A DNA stretch of 64,000 nt, from the NCBI GenBank assembly GCA_009739505.2, contig CM019183.2, positions 65,444,199 to 65,508,198 of the forward strand. Direction: 5' to 3'. Below the pieces are notes generated by a model. It was not told where the DNA came from. It did not search any database and saw nothing but the letters and a program-made list of their open reading frames with translations. Every line of letters begins with the position of its first letter. The stretch's first letter is position 1. The translations under genes and the position numbers were made by a program. This document shows, one piece after another, positions 10,101-19,900 of this stretch. The DNA is from Apolygus lucorum (Eukaryota > Arthropoda > Insecta > Hemiptera > Miridae).

Positions 10101-13100
10101 CGTGACGCAGCACCAGGGGAGACCTCCTCCCAGAGTGGTGTTGCGTGGAGGTCGCAGAGCAGCGAAGCAAGCAAGACGGCGGGAGTACCACCGGGTTCAG
10201 AGTTTGTGGAGGAAGCATCCGGCACGTGTAGCTGCGGAGGTACTGGAGGAGCCTGGGGAAGATCAAGTTCAGCCCCCTCTTCAGGAGTTTGTGGATTTCT
10301 GGGAGCCACTTTTAAGTGCTCCCAGTCATGACCCTGGGGAGCGAGTGGTTCCCCCAGTCTCCACCAGGGATTCCTTACGCAGCATCTTGTGTTCGCCGGT
10401 GCTACTTGACGAGGCACACAAGTGCCGTGTCAAGAACTCCACATCCGCTGGACCGGATGGTGTTTCTGCCCGTCGCTGGAATAAAGCACCAAATACGATT
10501 AAGCTGCTCATCCTCAACCTGCTCATGCTTGCGGGAAGACCCCCGAAAGCGTTAACCCGTACCCGAACCGTGTTTATTCCCAAGAAAGGGGGAAGTGGGC
10601 CTGGAGGCTATCGACCGATCTCAGTGTCCTCGGTAGTCTTCCGCCACTTCCAAAAAGTACTGGCATCTCGCCTCCAGGTGGCTGGTGTCATTGGTGATGT
10701 CCAGAGAGCGTTTCAACCAGCAGATGGCACAGCGGAGAACCTTACAGTTCTCCAAACTGTCATCTCGCTGGCCCGAATTAAACGCCGGCAACTCCATCTC
10801 GCCGCTCTGGACGTCGCTAAGGCCTTTGACACAGTCAGTCACCTTGCCCTGACCGATTGCCTTTGTGGTGTCGGGGCCCCATCTCGATTAATTGAGTATG
10901 TGGCCTGTCTGTACCATGAAGGTGTGACGGTCCTCGAGGCAGGGGGCGAGGTTTCAAGGGACATACTGATCGGGCGTGGGGTACGCCAGGGGGATCCCCT
11001 ATCGCCACTCCTCTTCAACCTGGTCGTGGATACGGCCTTGGGTAAGCTGCCCACTGAAGTAGGGTTTGATCTCGCCCCTGGGGTGCGAGTAGGAGCATTG
11101 GCTTTTGCCGATGATGTTATCCTACTCGCAGAAACCCGTGAGGGCTTGCAGATCGCCCTAAATGCATTTGCTAAGCAGCTAGCCAGGTGTGGACTCGTGG
11201 TTAACCCCGATAAGTGTGGGTCGGTCTCCTTGGTCCCGTCAGGTCGCCAGCATAAGGTGAAAGTTGTGGATGGGGGTTTTGTCGTAGGACAATCCCCCAT
11301 TCCGTCTCGATCCGTGCTGGAGGTTTGGCGGTACCTTGGAGTCGACTTCATGGGGGTGGCCACCATTACAACCAGCCGTGTGGACCTTGGTAGAGCGCTA
11401 GCTCGCGTTACCAAGGCTCCATTGAAGCCACAGCAGAAGCTGCGCCTCCTCCGCACGTACTTACTGCCAAAGCTGACCTATGGGTTAGTCTTTGGCAGGC
11501 TTACGGCGGGGAGGCTGCAAGAACTAGATCGAGAAATCCGCTCTGCTGTGCGCTCTTGGCTGAGGTTCCCACCTGGTGTCCCAAGTGCTTATTTTCACGC
11601 ACCGGTCAAATCCGGTGGGCTTGGTATTGTGTCTCTCTCGGCATGTATCCCCTCACTGCGCCGCCAGCGCCTGCTAGCCCTTCGAGGGTCGAGCTGGGAG
11701 GTCGCCCGTGCAGCTGCTGATCTTGATTTTGTCAGGCAGCAGTTAGCATGGTGCGACCGAGCAACACCATCTGCTCCAAAACCCAGCTCGTCTGCTGAGT
11801 TTGCTGCTGCGCTGCATGAGTCAGTAGATGGTAAAGAACTCCGACAGTGCTCCGAAAGCCTTGTCTCATCCCAATGGGTAGATTGGGCTTTGGAGGGCAT
11901 TGGGGCCCGTGACTACCGACACTTTCACGCCGTCCGCATGGCAACTCTGCCAACTGCGGTACGGTGTTCGAGAGGTAGTCGCGGGACAACCTTACCCCTT
12001 TGCCGTGCCTGTCGGAGTGGAAATGAACATCTTTATCATGTAGTGCAGCAGTGTCCTCGGACTCATGGGGGCCGCATTCTACGTCATGATGCGGTCGCCA
12101 AGCAGATAGCAGGTGCTTTGTCATCTAGCGGCTGGGATGTTGAGAGGGAGAGACTGTATCACATGCCAAGTGACCAGGGTAAGAAGCCCGACATCGTTGC
12201 CATCAAGCCCGACCAGTCTTGCATTATCCTGGATGTCCAAGTTGTCAATGGCAGCTTGGACATGGAGCAGACTTGGCGGGCTAAGATAAGAAAGTATGAT
12301 AGAGATGATTTACGGCAAGCGGTGTCGGAGCTAAAAGGAGTGGCACCCAACAACATCAGGGTGATGGCTGCAACCTTGTCATGGCGCGGGGTGTGGTGCG
12401 GGAAAAGTGCCACGGAGTTGCGCGAGTTGGGCATCTCAGTAGGCGTACTCCGTGGTATCACCACCCGTGTCCTGCTCGGCTCGTATTTGAACTGGTGGTC
12501 GTTTTACAGAGGCACTTCCCTTCATCCATCTCTCCCACCCCCACCTTCCTCATCTTCCCTCATCCCTAGGGCCGGCGTCGGGTGAGTCCTGGGCGTCCTC
12601 CCCATTATATTTGATTTATTTATTTATTTTTCATTTATGGCGTGCCCCCTCCGTCAAAAAAGACATTTTGTCTTTGAGGGGAGTTAAAAAAAAATAAAAA
12701 ATAAAAAAAAAAAAATAAAATAAAAAAATAACGGGCATGACTTCTACATTTTCCACTCGATTTCGATGAAATTCTCAGGGATTATGTGGATTAGCTTGTA
12801 GATGGTCCCCTATGAAAATCATCGTCCCCGGACTGATAGAAGCGACTGCGCATGCGCAAACGTGAATTTCCTTGTAACGGCCATAATTTCTACATTTTCC
12901 ATCCGATTTCAATGAAATTTTCAGGGATGTTACAGAGTAGTGTTTAGATGGTCCCCTATGAAAATCACAGAGAATTTTTTTTCATAGAGGTCTCCTGTAA
13001 GAATCTCAAATCCTATTAAGTGCAAGTCTTCGATAGCTCAGAGGATAAAGCCTTGATCTGAGCTCCTAAGGTCGCGGGTTCGAAACCCAGCTGAGGCAAT

Positions 13101-14481
13101 GTATTTTTTTGATCCAATAACATACACTTACTCACTTAATTTTTCATTCGAATTTGATGAAATTTTCTAGGATTGTCCAGATTAGCGTGTAGATGGTCCC
13201 CTATGAGGGTAGTGAAAGGTACTTAGAGATTGGTGTTTTGAGATTAACTACTATGCATCGGATCATCTATACAATCGGGTTATGGATACGAGGAAGCTAT
13301 GTGCCACACCCACTTGGCAGACGTTTTAGATTTGAGCCAACTCTTCAATGAGGAATTTCACCGCAATCATGGGGTTCTTCCCTACACGCGCATTCTATGA
13401 AGTGGTTTTTCCCCGGTATAACGTAACTACAACCTGCTTTTAAACAGCGATGAAGGCTGTTTTTAGTCGGAAATAACTGCATATCCAGAAAGTACACCTC
13501 AAAATCTGAGAAGTAGCGTTGCTAACTCGTTTTCGACAGGAATGGCGACGATGGGGCTTTTCCTCTGTACCCTTCACTTAGTTCCTTTCTACATGAAATA
13601 TCGGCGGTAAGGTTGAATATTTGTCATGTCAATGCGAGAACTTAGTTCCTTTCGCCCCCAGATGATGAGTCTTGCCCAGGAAATCTTAAAACTGCAATAG
13701 AAGAGAAAACATAGATTTTTGCACTTGGGTCCCCTTCACCACTGGCTTCATTCAAGTAGTGTTTTTGTACCCAAAAATGCTGTAGGCGAGTGGGTGCTCT
13801 ATGATTTCATGGAGTCGTGTAGAACATCAATACGGATTCCTAACATCTTCAAAACATACCTTATGTTGGTATGGTATACTGAAAATCGAAAAAAACAACA
13901 ATATACGTGTGGGTACTCCATGAGTTTTGGGAGATGAATACAACTAGTATACATTTCGGGAATTGCTAAATTTTAAATATTTATAGTTGATGAAGAGGCC
14001 GCTAGAGTACACTACCCCTCAGGTAAGAATCCTTCGTAGTTCATCCCCCCTAGAGCTCGTCATCCCTTGGAACGGGACTCTAGTTGAAGACCATTGAAAC
14101 GAAGCTTCTGATTGGTGCTCCGCACAATGTTCCGAAATCATCCGCCAATGGAATACTAGATAACTTTTCCCTTTTTTCTCTTGGAGCTGGGTCGGCTTGG
14201 TTTTGACGCACATTCCAGCGATAGTTCTTGTCCAGAGCGTTCCAATAAAAGTTTTTACGAATTTCTCTTTCATTTAAAAGTGTTTTTCATTTACCAATCT
14301 TCTAAATTCTACATACAGTTACTTACTTTTTGTTAACAGGTCGCACGTTCTTCAAAAGGTTTGCATGTATTTCACATACAAAGTCCGCTACACCAACTCT
14401 TCAACGGAAATTCCTGAGTTCCCCATCGCTCCCCAAGTCGCTCTAGAGCTTCTCATGGCTGCTAATTTTCTCGATTGCTAA
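4198..14481 (+). CDS. EloC: Elongin C, missing its initiator exon
   Basis: Elongin C is the small adaptor of Elongin BC, which links BC-box proteins to cullin-2/cullin-5 ubiquitin ligases and takes part in the Elongin transcription-elongation factor. Three coding exons are visible: 4198-4309 (starts EDEKVYGGC and ends at ALTS), 7292-7370 (GTIKAMMSGPGQFSENET) and 14340-14481 (SHVLQKVCMYFTYK to the family's usual C-terminus, MAANFLDC, then TAA). Splice signals are canonical (TTTGCAG|, G|GTAATT, CTACAG|, CC|GTAAGT, TTAACAG|) and phases join exactly. The product is 110 residues; the animal protein is about 112, so only the start Met and perhaps one or two residues are missing. No in-frame ATG precedes 4198, so the start must be in an upstream exon that I did not identify. 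A polyadenylation signal AATAAA lies at 14605. The last intron is about 7 kb and contains an intact R2-clade retrotransposon. Confidence 0.93.
4836..4867. repeat. Poly-T tract in Elongin C intron
   Basis: A run of about 27 T inside an AT-rich stretch of the first recognised intron. Its origin is unclear; it could be the reverse-strand tail of an old retroposon. Confidence 0.6.
5047..5377. repeat. M-family inverted-repeat MITE, copy 2
   Basis: Same structure as the copy at 21-354 but in the opposite orientation. It starts GGTGCCTGGGTAGGAAAAAC and ends GGCGCACCCCCC. The arms contain TTTATGACGTCAC and GTGACGTCATAAA around a GC-rich centre. Its left arm keeps the intact sequence that another element interrupted at 22688. 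Confidence 0.8.
5410..5865 (-). repeat. C-family dispersed repeat, copy b
   Basis: Reverse orientation relative to 1300-1800. The order of blocks is AATAATAAACC, CCCCTCCTCAAAATTTG, CGTTTCAAGGTACGTGGA, GGACCGATTTTGATGA, then the GTAGGACCAACCGTT block. It lies directly beside an M-family copy, in an Elongin C intron. Confidence 0.7.
6291..6608. repeat. M-family inverted-repeat MITE, copy 3
   Basis: Arms around a GC-rich centre at about 6430-6470, with TGACGTCA at both inner arm ends (near 6419 and 6475). The left end is AATGGGGGGATT and the right end is GTTTTTCCGACCC. It is in an Elongin C intron. Confidence 0.78.
6609..7291. other. Intron sequence without recognised feature
   Basis: Unique-looking intron sequence ending in the polypyrimidine tract and CTACAG acceptor of the second recognised Elongin C exon. 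Confidence 0.5.
8070..8452 (+). repeat. D-family dispersed repeat, copy 1
   Basis: Long match to 30737-31170: both contain AAGATGGGGAAAATTAGGTT, CCATCGGGCA, CAGCCAATCAGCGAGCGT and TATCCCACACCATTAACTA. The two differ mainly by an extra segment of about 80 bp in the second copy. No coding capacity is recognised. The final CCTCATTGAAGAGTTGGCTC also appears inverted near 13335. Confidence 0.75.
8453..8663. repeat. Foldback of about 90-bp arms in Elongin C intron
   Basis: Arms 8453-8546 and about 8573-8663 are inverse complements over nearly their whole length (AAAATGTCGTTGG on the left, CCAACGACATTTT on the right), separated by a loop of about 25 bases. Only a few mismatches are visible, which suggests a young inverted duplication. 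It sits exactly between D- and B-family repeats. Confidence 0.85.
8664..9120 (+). repeat. B-family repeat, left part, split by the R2-like element
   Basis: Starts with a hairpin-forming CTTCCG...CGGAAG block around CTACCAAGGTAG, followed by (GTCT)n at about 8793-8817. Then come two internal units, each containing CATAACT, GATTTC.ATGAAA.TTTCAG and GTCCCCTATGAAAATC. A perfect TGCGCATGCGCA is near 8949 and a one-base variant near 9097. The right part resumes at 12731. Confidence 0.75.
9121..12730 (+). mobile_element. Full-length-looking R2-clade non-LTR retrotransposon
   Basis: One ORF preceded by a 5' UTR of about 250 bp and followed by a 3' UTR with a stem-loop at about 12644-12685 (CCCCTCC... 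paired with TTGAGGGG around GACATTTTGTC) and an A-rich tail with interspersed T. It interrupts a B-family unit: the left flank ends CGTGAATTTCCT and the right flank resumes ACGGGCATGACTTC, matching the uninterrupted family sequence CGTGAATTTCCTTGTAACGG. The exact 5' junction and target duplication cannot be fixed by eye. Confidence 0.85.
9373..12585 (+). CDS. R2-type ORF: zinc finger, reverse transcriptase, restriction-like endonuclease
   Basis: The 1070-residue polyprotein nicks target DNA and reverse-transcribes its own RNA from the nick (target-primed reverse transcription). Domains in order: a Ser-rich N-terminus (about 34-50); one C2H2 finger with C58, C61, H74, H79; a Myb-like basic region (about 95-150, INVYLSERFPTRTVIAIKNL); a reverse transcriptase with motif A D480 in LDVAKAFD, a GVRQGDPLSPLLFN block and the FADD catalytic box at 578-581; a CCHC knuckle C877, C880, H889, C894; then the endonuclease PD at 939-940 with D954. 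This order, a single ORF with a C-terminal endonuclease and no apurinic-type nuclease, is that of R2-clade elements. No stop or frameshift is seen, so the copy is potentially active. The chosen ATG is the first in frame before the finger; upstream starts were not excluded. It is on the same strand as its host gene. Confidence 0.92.
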   Translation: MENQQHRPHNPRQPIGSRGIRGGAQRRPRQGSRPSSPSSSSSSSLPSSSSTASLDHQCAHCERAFTSRSGLGVHVRRKHPVAANDEINVERVQPRYASEDLRRMAADEVVAVRNGVRNINVYLSERFPTRTVIAIKNLRLRPHYKQLVQEAILANSGGASPASPIAGVDQQTAIQYPSPGTSGLLADLKTEVLRLGGQVGRIEGYESTYLQDLARRAAEGLDNLEDEVAAYLGRIFPRVGDATVTQHQGRPPPRVVLRGGRRAAKQARRREYHRVQSLWRKHPARVAAEVLEEPGEDQVQPPLQEFVDFWEPLLSAPSHDPGERVVPPVSTRDSLRSILCSPVLLDEAHKCRVKNSTSAGPDGVSARRWNKAPNTIKLLILNLLMLAGRPPKALTRTRTVFIPKKGGSGPGGYRPISVSSVVFRHFQKVLASRLQVAGVIGDVQRAFQPADGTAENLTVLQTVISLARIKRRQLHLAALDVAKAFDTVSHLALTDCLCGVGAPSRLIEYVACLYHEGVTVLEAGGEVSRDILIGRGVRQGDPLSPLLFNLVVDTALGKLPTEVGFDLAPGVRVGALAFADDVILLAETREGLQIALNAFAKQLARCGLVVNPDKCGSVSLVPSGRQHKVKVVDGGFVVGQSPIPSRSVLEVWRYLGVDFMGVATITTSRVDLGRALARVTKAPLKPQQKLRLLRTYLLPKLTYGLVFGRLTAGRLQELDREIRSAVRSWLRFPPGVPSAYFHAPVKSGGLGIVSLSACIPSLRRQRLLALRGSSWEVARAAADLDFVRQQLAWCDRATPSAPKPSSSAEFAAALHESVDGKELRQCSESLVSSQWVDWALEGIGARDYRHFHAVRMATLPTAVRCSRGSRGTTLPLCRACRSGNEHLYHVVQQCPRTHGGRILRHDAVAKQIAGALSSSGWDVERERLYHMPSDQGKKPDIVAIKPDQSCIILDVQVVNGSLDMEQTWRAKIRKYDRDDLRQAVSELKGVAPNNIRVMAATLSWRGVWCGKSATELRELGISVGVLRGITTRVLLGSYLNWWSFYRGTSLHPSLPPPPSSSSLIPRAGVG
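12731..12967 (+). repeat. B-family repeat, right part after the R2-like element
   Basis: Continues the unit structure broken at 9120: TTCTACATTTTCCA, GGTCCCCTATGAAAATCA twice, and a perfect TGCGCATGCGCA near 12848. Confidence 0.75.
13027..13100 (+). repeat. tRNA-derived SINE-like head
   Basis: Carries a good RNA polymerase III A box (TAGCTCAGAGG) and a perfect B box (GGTTCGAAACC) at tRNA-like spacing, but the acceptor and T stems do not pair well, so it is probably a tRNA-derived retroposon and not a working tRNA. The segment from GGTCGCGGGTTCGAA to GAGGC is almost identical to the - strand sequence at 61201-61230. Confidence 0.65.
13110..13325 (+). repeat. B-family 3' segment
   Basis: Contains GATCCAATAACATACAC, TTAATTTTTCATTCGAATTT and the common B-family end ATGTGCCACACCCACTTGGC. 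The same order is found inverted at 60694-60955. Confidence 0.65.
13326..14339. other. Remainder of Elongin C last intron
   Basis: Apart from an inverted scrap of the D-family end near 13335, nothing is recognised. It ends at the acceptor TTAACAG for the last coding exon. Confidence 0.5.
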
Positions 14482-15623
14482 ATTATTTGCACGTAATTTA
14501 TGATTTACTTATTGAAAATAACGAAAACATTGTATTAATATTGTAACAGCTACAATAAGTTTTAAAAGAAATCACTTTTTTGTTTCTAATAATTTTTTGT
14601 AGGCAATAAATTAATTAATTTTGAAATCATGATTATATCGTTTCCGTCGTAATTAAACTTATTCCTAAATCATAATGTATTTTTATTTTGTAACCTATTT
14701 CATTCATTTAAGCCAAAAAATATCCTCTCTTCTTCTAGTTAAGTGAGACCAAATTTCTGGTAGATTATGGACTGGTTTCACCAGAGTGGATGAAACTGAG
14801 TGGAGTCAGGATTCTGATAGTTTAATGAAAATATTATTAAATTTCAGGCCCCAGCACTTACGAGGCACGTATTAAATTTAAAGGATTTATTTTTTAAACT
14901 CTGGACCATTATTGAAAAAAATCAAATCTAACTAAGGCACAGGATCTGGAAGTCAGAACCTTGCCTATCAAACTACATCCCATCAAACTTATTATATTTC
15001 ATGAAAATGTTTCCTTTCCGTGGATTAACCGGAGTTAACGCGTTTTTAATATGTATATATTATTTTTCTATGTGTATATATTATTTTTACGACAGCTTTT
15101 GGTTAGAAAGATAATCCACACATTAGAGACTTGAACCACCTGGAAGGGCGGTTAATCCGTCTTGGTGAAATCAGTCCTGAGAACAATACTTAATCTACCT
15201 ACAGCATACTCATATTTCCCAGGCCTAGAGGTTATTAGATGCGATAACGCTAGCATGAAAAACGGACTACCATCGTAAACTTTGGCATATCTTAAACATC
15301 CTTAATAGTTCCTAGAACAAAGGTTATTCCTTCAGTATCCAGCTCTGTTATTAAATTCACAAATTTTGTGACTTCAAGCCATATAAATCTCGTTTTCTAA
15401 GGGGAATTTCCTTGCCTTTGTTTTGTTTGTTGAAGTTCATACGGGGAGCTTTCCAATATGACCGAAAGTAAGATAAAGGAAAAATCAATTATCGTAAGAA
15501 CTGAACAAACTCGCTCCCGCACATAGGAAACTACCTATTGAGTTTGTTTAGCTATGAAGTCATTTCTTCTTATGCGCTTCTACTCTCACTCGTTTCTTCT
15601 AAACTATTCGGATTACGGAATCA
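14482..15623. other. Elongin C 3' UTR and intergenic sequence
   Basis: The 3' UTR with AATAAA at 14605 is followed by AT-rich sequence. A small direct duplication, TGTATATATTATTTTT, occurs twice near 15050-15090. No gene is recognised before VPS36. Confidence 0.55.
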
Positions 15624-16190
15624 AAAAACGCTGCAAATTATTACACAATGGTTTATTATTTTTCTATATTGATCACTCGTCTGCAAAGCCACCAACCATC
15701 CAACATGAAGAAAAACATCGATCGCATTTCGGTCAGCTATATTAGGCCTCTTTTGCGATTCACATTCCTGTTTCTGATTTATCGTACGTCCAACCCTTAA
15801 ATTCTTGTAGAGAGCGAACGGTTTGTCCTACAGGGCTCCGCGTGGTCTCTAAAAGTTCTATAGAATCTTAAATTGAAGGAAAAACAATATGTACCTTTAT
15901 ATCGAAATTTTTTGAGTTAAGGCATTTTCAAAATTTATTTTTGAACTCTTAGAAGTGACCTACATGAGCCAAAATCGTCGGGGCACAACTAGACCCCAAA
16001 TGGAGCCTACATACCAAATTTCATCAAAATCGGTCAATGCTAAGTGGGGAAAGTGCCACGGACGGCCATTTTTTATTCGATTTTTGGATTCTACGTACCT
16101 TGAAACGTAAACCATCAAATTTTGAGGGGGTGTTTAAAAAAAATTTTCTTGGTCGATTCCAAAGGTTCATTGAAAATAATAAACCAAAAT
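15624..16190 (+). repeat. C-family dispersed repeat, copy c
   Basis: One of the more complete copies: it begins AAAAAACGCTGCAAATTATT, passes GCGAACGGTTTGTCCTACAG and TTCTACGTACCTTGAAACGT, and ends AATAATAAACCAAAAT. It lies between Elongin C and VPS36. Confidence 0.75.
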
Positions 16191-16639
16191 GTGGTGTTGG
16201 GGTAGGCAGGTACCTACCAATTAAGTTGAATCCGATTCTGAAATTGGAAACAAATTCCGACTTACATGGCGTCTATTCTGCTGATCATGTTTGGAATATA
16301 ATATTTTATCAAGAAAATTATATCTCGTTAAGAGTGGACACCATTTCAAATTGGAACAGCATGAGAAGGACCATCTTTCAATTACTTCTGAGGGAGACCG
16401 GGAACATACCACTCAATAGACTTGTTGATTAAAAAAATAACAACGTTGAACCACTCAATTTCAAAACTTGCACTTTTAAGTAAAAAGAAATTGCTAGATT
16501 TTCATTAAACAAATCTCTTGAAGATTTGAGGTGTCAGTCAACAACTTCGTCTTACTCCACTCAGTGTCCGCACTAGGAAACAGAACTACCTAGAAGAGCC
16601 AACCAACCGCAAAGTTGACACTTGTTTGTTGTGTTCACT

Positions 16640-16930
16640 ACGCTTCAGTATTCGTGTTGTCTGCCAGTTCTGTAATCATCGAATTCTTATCTAGTGCGGA
16701 TGCGAATGGACTCCTACAACAATTAATAGGTGAGAAAGTGAAAGATAGTTGTACTCATTAATTTCAATAGTTCATTTTACTTGTAAGGAGGTTCAATTGA
16801 TTGTACCCACAACCTGTTGTATACGTTGCACTGAGTAAGAGACAACTTTACCTTTTGCCGAGTGGCTATCTATATTACTATCTATTTCTATATATCTATC
16901 TATCTTACTGATTTATTTTTTGATTTCCAG
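16640..16930 (+). other. Probable VPS36 5' UTR exon and intron
   Basis: A donor-like AATAG|GTGAGA at 16729/16730 and an acceptor ATTTCCAG| at 16930, 13 bases before the VPS36 ATG, suggest an untranslated first exon ending at 16729. This is inferred from splice consensus and position only; the transcription start is not determined. Confidence 0.5.
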
Positions 16931-16943
16931 GTAAACGCTGACA

Positions 16944-19900
16944 ATGGATAGATTTGAACACGCCTTTCCCTATCTACTGGACGGCGAGGAAAGAGTTGCG
17001 AGAGCACGAAACATCAGAATTTACGAAGGCGACGTGAAGGTGAGAACTAACTTGCTACCACAGAGTACTGGAGACAAGTTGCTTACTACTAAACATACTT
17101 GGTATAGAATAGTATACCTAGGTATTCAATAGAATACCTAGGTTGGAACTTCCTGCATTTAATTAGTTACAATCTATGTATGTACTTACCGTATTTGCCT
17201 ATTTTTCGCTTATAATTTCTCACTTGTTCAAACAATTTGTGTTGCCGGATTTTGAGCATGGAACATGCTTTAGCCTTGTAATCATTTTCGAAAAACGTTA
17301 CAAAAGTGTGGAACGGAAGTGCGGAACGTTGCCACGAAAATTTGTGGGTCTTAATTCGCTTCTAATGGAAGTAGAAATTACTGCAGAGTTCGAATGACAA
17401 ACTAAGCTTTTTCCCTGATCAGCTGGGTGAGCTAAATTCGTTCCTGGTAGCCTCATGAGTCCTATTATCAGAAATTAAACATTAAATACATTTTGTCATT
17501 TGTGGTACCTCTACTGGCACAATTTAAAACCCTACCTCACCGTAGATACCTATCAATCTTATATTGTTTCAGACATCTAATGAAGGAGGGGATCTCCTAC
17601 TAACCTCTCATCGTCTGATTTGGGGTGCACCAGGTAAATTTTGCATGAAATCATAAATAAGGTGACATTTTTTATTCACCTGGTAAAGGGTAAATTAATT
17701 TTGTAATATACTAACGAGTATGTCAATGTTTCGTTTATTCGTCGTATTTAAAATGACAATAATTGCCATTATTGACAATGTTAATGATAATGTTATTAAT
17801 GATTAATAACGTTTATTGAGATTCTAGTATTTTGAATTCTTTCTCGGCATTCTTTGGGAGTTTTGGAGATGTTAAATCACCTCTTGTTGACAGGTGCGAT
17901 AGAGAACTGCGACGCTTGTCTCGCTCTACTCCTTTCCTATGTAGTTTTCTTGGAAGTTGAAACGCCAGGGGCCTTCGTTTTCACCAGATCCACCAAAATT
18001 ATTTTACACCTGTCACCTTCATTACCTGGTAAGCATAATCAATTTACTAGTTCTTTTGTTTTACTAGTTTTAGTTTTACTTCCACGCCGTCCGCGAGGCA
18101 ACTCTGCCAACTGCGGTGCGGTGTTCGAGAGGTAGTCGTGGGACAACTCTACCCTTTTGCCGCGCCTGTCGAAGTAGAAATGAACATCAGTATCGTGTAG
18201 TGCAGCAGTGTCCTCGGACTCATGGGGGCCGCATTCTACGTCAAGATGCGGTCGCCAAGCAGATCGCAGGTGCTTTGTCATCTGTTGAGAGAGAGAGATT
18301 GTATCACGTGCCAAGTGACGAGGGTAAGAACCCCGACATGGTTGCCATCAAGCCCGACCAGTTTTGCATTATCCTGGATATCCAGGTTGTCAATGGCACC
18401 TTGGACATGGAGCAGACTTGGCGGGCTAAGATAAGGAAATCTAAGGGATACAAATGATTTGTGGCAAGCGGTGTCGGAGCTAAAGGGAGTGGCACCCAAC
18501 AACATCAGGGTGATGGCTGCAACCTTGTCGTGGCGTGAGAAAAGTGCCACGGAGTTGCGCGAGTTGGGCATCTCGGTAGGCGTACTCCGTGGTCCTGCTC
18601 GGCTCATATTTGAACTGGTGGTCGTTTTATAGAGGCACTTCCCTTCATCCCTCTCTCCCACCCCCACCTTCCTCATCTTCCCTCATCCCTAGGACCGGCG
18701 TCGGGTGAGTCCTGGGCGTCCTCTCCATTATATTTGATTTATCTAATCTGAACAATCCTGAGAAATTTCATCGAAATCGGATGGAAAATGTAGAAGTTAT
18801 GGCTGTTACATGGATTTTACGTTTGTGCATGCGCAGAGACTACTGTCAATTTTAAGGCCTTGATTTTCATTGGGGACCATCTTCAACTTAATCCGCATAA
18901 TCCCTGAAAATTTCATCAAAATCGGATGTTATCAAATTGATGTGTTGGTATTCTACGAGTTCAGGGTAACGAGGAGAGTATTTATGAAGTAACAATTTGC
19001 TGTGTACTCCTGCAGTAGTCATGTTGTAGTTATAAGTGGAGAAGGAAGCAGTAAGACCCAGTTCTCATTCATCATTCATTTTACTAAGGCGAGCGCTTTC
19101 AGGGCAAACTGTGGCCCCTTTTTCAAGCCTAAAACAATTATTTATAACGAAGACCAAAAAATTTATTAAAATTAAACCACACATACCTGATTAATATTAG
19201 TAGGTATATAATAGCAGTTGCTAAGAGAAACTGGTCAAAAATATGTTGTTAAAATTTTAACGTAATTATTACTCATTTTGCCAATAAAAACACTAAATAT
19301 GAAATATAAGCACTCAAGTCAGAACTGACTAAGACTACTAACTGACTATTTTTTTTTCCTTTTGATTTATCGAAACCAAAAACAATGCTTATTTTTAATT
19401 TTTAGCGTTTTTATTGGCAAAATGAGTTATAATTACGTTAAAATTTTAACAACATATTTTTGACCAGTTGCTATTAGCAATTGCTATTATATACTATTAT
19501 TAATTAGGTATGTGTGGTTCAATTTTAATAAATTTTTTGGTCTTCTTTATAAATAATTGTTTTAGGCTTGAAAAAGGGGCCACAGTTTGCCCTGAAAGCG
19601 CTCGCCTTAGTAAAATGAATGACGAATGAGAACTGGGTCTTACTGCTTCCTTCTCCACCTATAACTACAATAAGTAAAAATTGGAAACTCTGAAAAAATC
19701 GTTGTTTACTTGTGCTGCACGACTGTAATTTTTTGAAAACAATACTAGGTAGGTAAGATTTTGTCCTACCTTAACTCTTAATTTCAACATCTTTTTATCT
19801 ATCTTTCGTCTATAGGTAAATCACCAGGGCCTTCCTCTAGTCATCATTCAAACCACATCAAATTCTCTTTCAAAGACGGCCTTGAAGACTCATTTTTGGC

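Noticed and set aside
9863..12464. Long reverse-strand open frames in the R2-like element
   Set aside because: Shadows of the 1070-residue frame, caused by its GC-rich codons.
13027..13100. A functional tRNA gene
   Set aside because: Boxes A and B are good but the acceptor and T stems do not pair properly.
9121..18742. Claim that both R2-like copies use the same B-family target site
   Set aside because: The junctions fall at different positions of the B unit, so only proximity is supported.
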